The notes under the pieces are model-generated. The model worked only from the letters and a program-made list of their open reading frames with translations, did not search any database and had not been told where the DNA came from. Both the position numbers and the translations under genes were made by a program. From NCBI GenBank assembly GCA_014377525.1, contig JACMPL010000016.1, positions 1 through 64,000 on the forward strand: a stretch of DNA of 64,000 nt, written 5' to 3'. Shown piece after piece: positions 18,701 to 24,617 of the stretch (the stretch's first letter is position 1; each line of letters opens with the position of its first letter). Source of the stretch: Candidatus Saccharimonadota bacterium (GTDB lineage Bacteria > Patescibacteriota > Saccharimonadia > Saccharimonadales > UBA4665).

Positions 18701-19423
18701 CTGTGGGAGCGAGAACTACTCGGCCTGTATCTGAGCCAGCATCCGCTCGAAGTTTTTGCCGCGTATTTGAACGAGCAGTGCGTTCCTATTAAGACGTTGA
18801 CCTCGGGCCACGATGGTAAACAAGTTATTATTGGTGGTTCAGTTAGTGAAATACGCGAGATAACCACCAAGAATGGTCAGAAAATGGCATTCATAAAGCT
18901 CGAAGATCAATCCGGTGAAATCGAATTGATCTTATTCCCTAATGCATTCCAGCAAACTGCTGGGTTGTGGGAGCGCGACCGAATAGTACTGGTGCGCGGA
19001 AAGATCAGCGCCAAAGACCGCGAAGGTAACATCAGCAGCGATATCAAAGTTATGGTCGACGATGCCCGTGAGATAACAACCCACCAGGCGACCGGCTACC
19101 AGGCAACTGGCCGCAAACCCAAAGTCCCTAAGCCAGTCAAAGCTAAAAAAGTACCAATGGTCGGCCCTGGTGCCAAAGCAGTTGCCGAAACGACCACGCC
19201 GCAACGTATTTATGTCCGTGTCAGCGACAGCAAAGATCAGCAAATGCTGCAAAGCCTCAAGCAAATGCTTGATATGTTCATCGGTTCGACAGAAGTTGTT
19301 TTGGTGCTCGGCGAAGCCGAAGCTCGACAGGCGATCAAACTACCGAGCGGGCTTGACCGTGAGAGCGAAGGACTTACAAAAATACGCGATCTCGTCGGTG
19401 CCGACAACATCAAAATTCAGTAG
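15791..19423 (+). CDS. dnaE: DNA polymerase III alpha subunit
   Basis: Replicative DNA polymerase of the DnaE1 type. The domain order is a PHP domain at the N-terminus (VHLHNHTQYSLLDGL), the polymerase core with FGPGRGSAAGS and the catalytic aspartates in PDVDIDIQD (Asp428, 430, 432), the KKKIDIMRKMR fingers region, helix-hairpin-helix segments, and an OB fold (VIIGGSVSEIREI...LILFPNAF) near the C-terminus. Length is about 1210 aa, normal. I choose TTG 15791, which has SD GAAGGG (15778-15783) at good distance, over the in-frame TTG 15776. TATAAT at 15750-15755 is a probable -10 box. No intein is present. Confidence 0.97.
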   Translation: MASEALSQSDYVHLHNHTQYSLLDGLTKIPKLMEYVKENGMNSVAITDHGTLSGVIEFYKEANAQGIKPIIGIETYVAPRTRHDRDPTKDKNYFHLIVLAMNNQGYQNLMQLSTIANLEGVYYKPRVDHELLEKFNEGLIILSACIGGEIGDALRNGQYDKAVETAAWYKRVFGDRYYLEVQDHGHPDHPSKWDEQVAVTEQTIKLSRELDIPCVVTCDAHYLRHQDQTAHEILLCVQTGAFLSEEKRFSLRDFELHVTDPNEIIKRWGADYPEMILNTGRIAERCHVEIEMGKILIPKFPVPDGETEKTFLDRLTFTGLARRYADTSEVDAAAMSIEAIKELLPEPVLTRTMYELGVVDQMGFNGYFLIVSDFISWGKAQGIVFGPGRGSAAGSIISYALRITELDPLKYSLLFERFLNPDRISMPDVDIDIQDTRRNEVIQYCVEKYGTERVANIVTFGKMAARNAVRDVARVLQVPYSEADRLSKMIPPPVQGNQVPLAVALETDADLKREYETNETSKQVFDLALQLEGTIRSHGVHACGVVIAPDDINKFVPLEMAQKGVVATQYPMSTVEELGLLKMDFLGLSNLTTIKNCLRIIKRVNGIDVDINTIPLDDEDTYKLLQRGDTTGVFQLESAGMKRYLRDLKPTTFEDIVAMVALYRPGPMQFIDEFIGRKHGERKIMYAHPSMENSLKNTYGVLVYQEQVMQISKEVCGFSGGEADTLRKAIGKKKIDIMRKMRQRMIEGGQEVSGIQPAVMEKFWKQLEDFAAYCFNKSHAACYGLIAYQTAFLKAHYPEAFMAALMTSDYDDTDRLAIEITECKHMGLKVMTPDVNESFLEFAVVPDSKQIRFGMLAIKNVGAGAVDEILRARNESQFNSLEDFLTRVNCRVVNRKAIESLIKAGAFDRYGVRTTLLHNIDTLLAFASRSQKQASSGQTDLFGSSDGSPAEAPKLELQISPAPADKREQLLWERELLGLYLSQHPLEVFAAYLNEQCVPIKTLTSGHDGKQVIIGGSVSEIREITTKNGQKMAFIKLEDQSGEIELILFPNAFQQTAGLWERDRIVLVRGKISAKDREGNISSDIKVMVDDAREITTHQATGYQATGRKPKVPKPVKAKKVPMVGPGAKAVAETTTPQRIYVRVSDSKDQQMLQSLKQMLDMFIGSTEVVLVLGEAEARQAIKLPSGLDRESEGLTKIRDLVGADNIKIQ

Positions 19424-19437
19424 TGCATACGTGTTTA

Positions 19438-20355
19438 CTATCGAATGACGCCACTGGCTTGGCACAGAATAAACGCAGCTGTCGCCGTCGAAATAATTCC
19501 AATGTCGAGCAACGGGTGAACTAGTACAAAATGTTCGCCGCGGCGAATAAGTCGGTGCCAATATAGCCCGTGCCGCGTAATAAATATAGTAATCATAGCG
19601 CCAAGTATTGTCGATACGACTACCAGACTCCACGGCGCCTGGCCTGCCGTAAGCTGCTGTATCCGCGAAACAGAAGTAGCTGGAAGCTCGGCTGTGCCCG
19701 AAGCAATTGTCCCCGGGCGGCCGCTGGCAGTAAATTGTTGGCTAAGGGCATTTGCGCTGGACGGCGTGCCGTATAGAGCGACAATTATTGTCTCGGGCCC
19801 TTTACCTTGATAATTGGGGTTACTAGAAACGCCGAAACCAACGTTTTGGTAGTCAGCATTCAGGACGTTACTGCGGTGCTCTGGACTATTCATCCAACCA
19901 ATGATTGCCGGCTCGGCCCCCGAAAAGCCGTATGCTAGATTCTCACCAGCCTTTTGATAACTATAACCGCTGGCAACCACGAAGCTCCAAGGTGCTTGGC
20001 CATCGGGCGTGTCATGAGACCAATAATTTCGTTTTGACATATCGTTGGCTTTAGCCTGGGCCGCCGCGTTAAGCTGCGCGTTCAGCGTTAATGGCGCTTC
20101 TTTGGCCGCAGTGCGTCGTGCATTCGTGCTAATTAATAAGCTGGCGCTGCTGAGGTCGCTGGAATCACCAAGCACCTTGCTACCTCCAGCTAGGAAACTG
20201 TTCAAAAATAGTCCGGCAGCGACAATAATGAGCATAGGAATATACGGCCAGTACGACTTGAGGTAATCTTTACCCTGACGGTGGTGCTTACCGCTGCGCT
20301 TTTTATGTGTTACTTTGGCCTTGGGCCGAGTAGGTTGTTTTGCTGCTAAGGCCAT
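19438..20355 (-). CDS. CAP (SCP/PR1) domain membrane protein
   Basis: A 305-aa protein with a very basic N-terminus, a membrane helix (about residues 36-57), then an extracellular CAP domain: ALNAQLNAAAQAKANDM-type first helix, YWSHDTPDG, YQKAGENLAYGF, WMNSPEHRSNVLN and VGFGV, which include the conserved His and Glu positions of the CAP cavity. Two C-terminal membrane helices follow (about 240-260 and 280-300), so the domain is held between membrane spans on the outer face. CAP proteins often bind lipids or act on envelope components; the exact role is unknown. It is convergent with dnaE. Confidence 0.87.
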   Translation of the reverse strand: MALAAKQPTRPKAKVTHKKRSGKHHRQGKDYLKSYWPYIPMLIIVAAGLFLNSFLAGGSKVLGDSSDLSSASLLISTNARRTAAKEAPLTLNAQLNAAAQAKANDMSKRNYWSHDTPDGQAPWSFVVASGYSYQKAGENLAYGFSGAEPAIIGWMNSPEHRSNVLNADYQNVGFGVSSNPNYQGKGPETIIVALYGTPSSANALSQQFTASGRPGTIASGTAELPATSVSRIQQLTAGQAPWSLVVVSTILGAMITIFITRHGLYWHRLIRRGEHFVLVHPLLDIGIISTATAAFILCQASGVIR

Positions 20356-20413
20356 ATGTTTGCTATTTTTGTTAATTTTTGGGCTATGTATTACTTTAGC
20401 ACATTGCTATAGC

Positions 20414-20908
20414 TTATTTGAAAACTAGCTGGTACAGGGCCATTGCTGCCGACTGCACCACATTGAACGATTCTTTGCTACCGAACATTGGGATTTCCAA
20501 CAGGACGTCACAACTGGCTTGCAACAACGGATCAATACCGGTCACTTCGCTTCCGAGTAAGACGGCAATTTTAGCTGGCGAGCGATAGTCTGGTAGCTTT
20601 ATCGACTCGTTTGATTGCTCCAATCCCGCAATCACGAAGCCGTCTAGCCTGAGCTTCTGTAGCACGGTGCGAACATCCTCTTGGTAGTTCCAGGCTTGAG
20701 AATTCTCGGCGCCGAGAGCAGTTTTGCTGATTTGAGCATGAATTTTTCGACTGATATGCGGTAAGCGTTCGTCATCGATTTGCTGAGGATGCGGCGTATA
20801 GCCAGTCATAATAACTTCGCTAACACCAAGGCCCTCGGCTGTCCGCAACAACGAACCGATATTGTGCGTACTCCGTAAATTGTGAGCAATGACGATAATT
20901 GTAGGCAT
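20414..20908 (-). CDS. TrmH/SpoU-family RNA methyltransferase
   Basis: A 164-aa SPOUT-fold methyltransferase that transfers a methyl group from SAM to a ribose 2'-OH in tRNA or rRNA. Motif 1 is NLRSTHNIGSLLRTAEG (Asn and Arg for binding and catalysis), motif 2 LLGSEVTGID, and motif 3 IPMFGSKESFNVVQSAA, all in the expected order for the knotted SAM site. It lacks the N-terminal substrate-binding extension of RlmB, so it is a minimal form. The RNA target cannot be inferred. Confidence 0.9.
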   Translation of the reverse strand: MPTIIVIAHNLRSTHNIGSLLRTAEGLGVSEVIMTGYTPHPQQIDDERLPHISRKIHAQISKTALGAENSQAWNYQEDVRTVLQKLRLDGFVIAGLEQSNESIKLPDYRSPAKIAVLLGSEVTGIDPLLQASCDVLLEIPMFGSKESFNVVQSAAMALYQLVFK

Positions 20909-20959
20909 CCAATTATTCTAACGGCCAAGATCGAGATTCCATAATGCGGCTCTAAGCTT

Positions 20960-20965
20960 TATACT
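20960..20965 (+). promoter_or_regulatory. -10 box for leaderless pilus-ATPase gene
   Basis: TATACT ends 7 bases before the ATG at 20973, so the transcript is expected to begin at that ATG. This also argues against the ATG at 20967. The -35 region at 17 bp (TTCCAT) is weak. Confidence 0.45.
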
Positions 20966-20972
20966 TATGCTT

Positions 20973-22580
20973 ATGAGTAATAACGTCCGTCTCGATGAAG
21001 AACAATCAACCATGCGCCGAGCTCGAGTACTAGGCTACGATTACATCGATACCTCGCTGATCACCGACAAAGCTTTGTTTAAGGATATTCTCACCAACGA
21101 CGAACTATATTCTCTCCGCGTTATTCCGCTGCAGGCCGACCCGCATAATATTTTGTACGGTATTACAACGACGACATCGCAGCAAACCATCGCGATGATC
21201 AAGGCTCGTTTTCAAGATCAGCTCATTAATTTCGCTATTATTTCTGATACCGGTTACGCCGATTACATGCGACTGTACAACCCACCTGAAAAGGTCATTT
21301 ATCACGATATCGATATTAAGGACACGACAAAAGCTAGTTCCATAGATACGATTTCGGATATTCTGGAGCAGGTCCGGGCCGACGATATGCTGGCTTACTT
21401 GGTCAGCCAAGCGCATATTCTGAATGCCTCGGATGTTCACATTGAGACGCAACCAGACCGGGTACGAATCCGATTCCGCATCGATGGTGTACTCCATATT
21501 ATTGCTAACTTGTCACTCGAAAAATACCGCATTCTGATCTCAGCGATAGCCAGTGCCGGCAATGTATCGACGGCGTCTGACGAAGCCCAGCAGGGCCATA
21601 TCGCCCACAAAGTGACAATGGCCGACGGCCGACTAGTCTATGTTAACGTCCGACTGGAAACGGTACCGACGATCAATCAAATGGACGTCGTAATGCGCTT
21701 GTTCAATATGGACGCCAGTATGTACACGCTCGATAGGTTGGGGCTGAGCGTGGCCGAACGCAGCGTCGTGGACGAAATTATTGCCAAGCCGAGCGGCCTG
21801 GTGATGGTCGTGGGCCCGACCGGTTCCGGTAAGACTACTACGCTGTATTCCATGCTCAATACGCTCAACACTGAGTCGCGCAAAATCATCACAATCGAAG
21901 ATCCAGTCGAATACCAGTTTCCTGGTATCACCCAAATTTCTGTTAAAAGCGCCCAAAACGGCAAAGACACTAGCTTCGGCGAAAAACTTCGGGCAGTACT
22001 GCGACTCGACCCGGACGTTGTGATGGTCGGAGAGATTCGCGATATGGATACTGCTAAAACAGCGCTACAGTCAGCGCTTACCGGGCACTTAGTGCTGAGC
22101 ACCTTTCACGCTAGCTCCGCCTCGGCAGCGCTGACGCGCTTAGCCGACGTTGTCGGTAAAAACCCGTTACTAGTTTCGGCAATTCGGCTAATTATGGCCC
22201 AACGGCTCATTCGAAAGCTCGACGAAACTACCCGCATAGCCTACGCCGCCACTCCGGTCGAAATTCGTCAGATCAAACTCGTAACTGACACACTACCGGA
22301 GCAACTACGGCCGAATCTCGAAAACTTGCAGCTGTACAAGCCGGGCATAACAGCTGACAACCCATATGGCTTCAAGGGCCAAATGGCAATTCGTGAACAG
22401 TTCGTGATGACCGATAAGCTTCGAGCGCTGCTAGAAAATCCAAATGACGAGATAATCTCAACGCAGCAAATTGAAACAGTCGCGGTGGCTAGCGGGCTAC
22501 GGACCATGTTGCAAGATGCAATGCTTAAAGTTGTCCGAGGTGAGACGACGCTCGAAGAAGTCTTCCGCGTCGTCGGCTAG
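20973..22580 (+). CDS. GspE/PilB-family type IV pilus assembly ATPase
   Basis: Secretion-type hexameric ATPase that powers assembly of type IV pili or pseudopili. The N-terminal domain (about 1-130) is followed by the N2 domain (LNASDVHIETQPDRVRIRFR), Walker A VGPTGSGKTTT (near residue 280), Asp-box EDPVEYQ, Walker B VVMVGEIRD and the His box GHLVLSTFHA. The tetracysteine zinc loop found in many PilB/GspE proteins is absent: no Cys pairs occur after LIRKLDE. At 535 aa it is nearly full length. The start at 20973 is chosen from the -10 box placement. No other pilus gene is adjacent, although prepilin-like proteins occur at 4845 and 31892. Confidence 0.9.
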   Translation: MSNNVRLDEEQSTMRRARVLGYDYIDTSLITDKALFKDILTNDELYSLRVIPLQADPHNILYGITTTTSQQTIAMIKARFQDQLINFAIISDTGYADYMRLYNPPEKVIYHDIDIKDTTKASSIDTISDILEQVRADDMLAYLVSQAHILNASDVHIETQPDRVRIRFRIDGVLHIIANLSLEKYRILISAIASAGNVSTASDEAQQGHIAHKVTMADGRLVYVNVRLETVPTINQMDVVMRLFNMDASMYTLDRLGLSVAERSVVDEIIAKPSGLVMVVGPTGSGKTTTLYSMLNTLNTESRKIITIEDPVEYQFPGITQISVKSAQNGKDTSFGEKLRAVLRLDPDVVMVGEIRDMDTAKTALQSALTGHLVLSTFHASSASAALTRLADVVGKNPLLVSAIRLIMAQRLIRKLDETTRIAYAATPVEIRQIKLVTDTLPEQLRPNLENLQLYKPGITADNPYGFKGQMAIREQFVMTDKLRALLENPNDEIISTQQIETVAVASGLRTMLQDAMLKVVRGETTLEEVFRVVG

Positions 22581-22595
22581 ATCCAACAATAACTC

Positions 22596-22624
22596 TTGTG
22601 CCAAGAGGTTAATTGCTGTAAAGT
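22596..22624 (+). promoter_or_regulatory. rplS promoter, leaderless
   Basis: TTGTGC (22596-22601), 17-bp spacer and TAAAGT (22619-22624). The predicted start site, 6-9 bases downstream, falls at or just before the rplS ATG at 22633, and no SD is present. Confidence 0.55.
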
Positions 22625-22632
22625 AGACTGAT

Positions 22633-23064
22633 ATGCAAGGAATTATTCAAAAGTTAGAGGCTAAGTTTCTTAAGCCGGCGGTCGTAGACGTCCGTAGCGG
22701 CGACACGGTTCGTGTCTCGCAAAAGATTCGTGAAGGTAGTAAAGAGCGCGTACAGATTTTCGAAGGTCTGGTTATTCGTACTGATCGAAAAGGCAGTGCG
22801 CTCAGCCGTATAACTGTTCGCCGTAATAAGGGCGGTGTCGGTGTTGAAAAAAGTTTCTTAATGCACAGTCCACTGATTGTCGCCGTTGAAGTTACCAAGC
22901 GAAGCAAAGTCCGTCGTAACTACCTGACCTACATGCGTCAACGAACCGGTAAGGCTGCTCGATTAACTGGTGTTGACTTTGACAAGCGTGCCGTCAATGA
23001 GTTGCCCGTTATCGAAAGTGCAAAAGCCGAAGTTCCTGCAGCCGAAACCTCCGAAGCCGCTTAA
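22633..23064 (+). CDS. rplS: 50S ribosomal protein L19
   Basis: Structural protein at the 30S-50S interface. The core (residues 1-115) has FLKPAVVDVRSGDTVRV, RVQIFEGLVI and SRITVRRNKGGVGVEKSF, as in all L19 proteins. A C-terminal extension of about 25 residues rich in Glu and Ala is not part of the core. It appears to be a one-gene unit: a promoter lies directly upstream and a strong terminator directly downstream. In many bacteria it follows trmD, which is not here. Confidence 0.97.
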   Translation: MQGIIQKLEAKFLKPAVVDVRSGDTVRVSQKIREGSKERVQIFEGLVIRTDRKGSALSRITVRRNKGGVGVEKSFLMHSPLIVAVEVTKRSKVRRNYLTYMRQRTGKAARLTGVDFDKRAVNELPVIESAKAEVPAAETSEAA

Positions 23065-23083
23065 ACGTCACTAGTCGTTAATT

Positions 23084-23110
23084 AAAAAGCCCCAAATTTG
23101 GGGCTTTTTA
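23084..23110 (+). terminator. Rho-independent terminator of rplS
   Basis: AAAAAGCCCC and GGGGCTTTTT arms form a strong GC stem with a short AAATTT-containing loop and a T run. The A tract before and T run after make it bidirectional in form. Confidence 0.9.
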
Positions 23111-23167
23111 AGTCTCTTTATTTTAAGATTTTTAATAGATAAGATGAACTTTTGATTAAATCATGCC

Positions 23168-23767
23168 ATGTTTTTCGCTATGGCGACATATACTGACCAG
23201 ATGAATATAGTAGTTGGCATCGACGAAGTTGGCCGAGGCTGTTGGGCAGGACCGGTAGTAGCGTCGGCTGTCATTTTGGATACTTCAAAACCAATCGATG
23301 GTCTCCGCGATTCTAAAAAAATGACCAAGTCGCAGCGGGTAGCAGTCGCGGCGCTCGTCAGAAAAAATGCTCAGTCATATGGTATTGGCTGGGCTTCCGC
23401 CCAATACGTTGACGCGCACGGTCTGACGCAGGCAGTCAGGCATGCTATGCAACAGGCTCTCGATAAAATTTCGCAGACCTACAGCGTTGTTATCATTGAC
23501 GGTAGTTTTAATTTCTTAGCGGACAATCTCAAAACCGAAACCATGGTTAAGGCCGATGACAGCGTGCCCGCGGTTAGTGCAGCTAGTATTATTGCTAAAG
23601 TTGCCCGCGACGATTTCATGGCTAAGCAGGCTTTGCTGTATCCCGGCTATGGTTTCGAGCGTCACGTCGGCTACGGTACGGCTGTACATGTGGCTGCGCT
23701 ACGTCAATTTGGTCCCACTCCATTGCACCGTATGTCCTACAAGCCCTTGCAGGCTCTGGTACAATAA
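23168..23767 (+). CDS. rnhB: Ribonuclease HII
   Basis: Cleaves RNA in RNA/DNA hybrids and starts ribonucleotide excision. The catalytic motif VGIDEVGRG holds the first Asp and Glu, IIDGSF the next Asp and VKADDSVPAVSAASIIAKVARD the following Asp; the family PLAGPV reads CWAGPV here. The tail GFERHVGYGT and HRMSYKPLQ is typical. ATG 23168 gives 199 aa. ATG 23180 and ATG 23201 are alternatives; TATACT at 23189-23194 would make 23201 a leaderless start (MNIVVGIDEVG, 188 aa). The stop overlaps the -10 box of the following small ORF. Confidence 0.94.
   Translation: MFFAMATYTDQMNIVVGIDEVGRGCWAGPVVASAVILDTSKPIDGLRDSKKMTKSQRVAVAALVRKNAQSYGIGWASAQYVDAHGLTQAVRHAMQQALDKISQTYSVVIIDGSFNFLADNLKTETMVKADDSVPAVSAASIIAKVARDDFMAKQALLYPGYGFERHVGYGTAVHVAALRQFGPTPLHRMSYKPLQALVQ
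23760..23765 (+). promoter_or_regulatory. -10 box for leaderless small ORF / yraN unit
   Basis: TACAAT ends exactly 7 bases before the ATG at 23772 and overlaps the rnhB stop codon, so it would start a new transcript at that ATG. Confidence 0.45.
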
Positions 23768-23771
23768 ATTC

Positions 23772-23864
23772 ATGAGCAACAGCAATATCCAAATACGCAA
23801 TACGGGGATGTATAGATGGAGTAACACCGATGGACATTTAGGGACTAATTTTGACGTCAACTGA
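23772..23864 (+). CDS. 30-aa leader ORF overlapping the yraN start
   Basis: ATG 23772 opens a 30-codon frame (MSNSNIQIRNTGMYRW at the start, ending FDVN) that stops at TGA 23862-23864. It sits at the expected start of a transcript from TACAAT 23760-23765. The yraN TTG start at 23851 lies inside it in another frame, with SD-like AGGGA (23839-23843) also inside. The arrangement suggests a leader peptide whose translation opens or couples the yraN start, but chance cannot be excluded. Confidence 0.35.
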   Translation: MSNSNIQIRNTGMYRWSNTDGHLGTNFDVN

Positions 23865-24198
23865 AACGGGTCGTAAGGCCGAAATGGCTGCTAAAGTTTA
23901 CCTCGAAATGCGTGGTTTTGAAATTGTCGAACAAAATTTTCGCCGTCCACGCTGCGAAATCGATATTATTGCTCGCAAAAATGGCATTATTCAATTCGTT
24001 GAAGTTAAATACTATAAAAACTACGACCAAGGCGGTGGCTCAGATGCCATCACGATTACTAAACTCAATCAAATGCGCCGCGGAGCTACAATCTGGATGG
24101 AAGAATCAAAATGGCAGAAAGGTTACCTGCTTTCGGCGGTCGAAGTAGCCGGAACGGACTTTCAGATCATGAGCTTCCTCGAAGATTTACTATATTAG
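23851..24198 (+). CDS. YraN/UPF0102 family endonuclease-like protein
   Basis: A 115-aa protein of the YraN (UPF0102) family with a restriction-endonuclease-like fold. Visible are the N-terminal GRKAEMAAKVYLEMRGFEIVEQNFR, CEIDIIARKNGIIQFVEVKYYK, in which E/D-x(n)-E-x-K forms the PD-(D/E)xK-like site, and a C-terminal strand-rich part. Members commonly lie next to rnhB, as here. The cellular role is not established. The start is TTG 23851 with AGGGA about 7 bases before it. The C-terminal half is less conserved than the core. Confidence 0.9.
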   Translation: MTSTETGRKAEMAAKVYLEMRGFEIVEQNFRRPRCEIDIIARKNGIIQFVEVKYYKNYDQGGGSDAITITKLNQMRRGATIWMEESKWQKGYLLSAVEVAGTDFQIMSFLEDLLY

Positions 24199-24245
24199 CG
24201 GTACTGATTTCTCTCATACTGCTAAATTAGCCAGTATTGCTCATG

Positions 24246-24273
24246 TTGCATTTACTTAGAATTAATTCATAAT
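24246..24273 (+). promoter_or_regulatory. Promoter for the 24280 gene, leaderless
   Basis: TTGCAT (24246-24251), 16-bp spacer, CATAAT (24268-24273). The expected transcription start falls on the ATG at 24280. Confidence 0.45.
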
Positions 24274-24279
24274 ATTATT

Positions 24280-24579
24280 ATGAATGGTGAATATAAACGA
24301 AACCACTTAGAATTAGTGTTTAGTCAAACGCTACCGACTCAACCATCATTTGTTTCGATGTTCAAGCTGTACTCTGTTGGTGAAACTGTCGAATTAGAAC
24401 CTGCAGCCAAAATAATTAATCCGCCTGAATTTGAATTGTATAATTTACCAAGAGCTATACAAAAGAGCATTTCAAAAGTTCTTGAGGTATCTGATCGCTC
24501 GACCCGCTCAGTTTTTCTGGAGGCACTCCGAGTCGGTTTAACACCTGTAGAACGCAATTTTCTAGGTGATGACGGATAG
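24280..24579 (+). CDS. Small hypothetical protein, 99 aa
   Basis: I do not recognise this protein. It is 99 aa, soluble, without membrane helix or cysteine, and distinctly AT-rich compared with its neighbours. The second half (RAIQKSISKVLEVSDRSTRS) looks helical and basic. It has its own promoter-like sequence directly upstream and is convergent with pepN, 38 bases away. The composition suggests a recent or fast-evolving gene. Confidence 0.5.
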   Translation: MNGEYKRNHLELVFSQTLPTQPSFVSMFKLYSVGETVELEPAAKIINPPEFELYNLPRAIQKSISKVLEVSDRSTRSVFLEALRVGLTPVERNFLGDDG

Positions 24580-24617
24580 TAACCAGATGATTTTATTTAA
24601 AGCGTGCCAGCGGCGGC

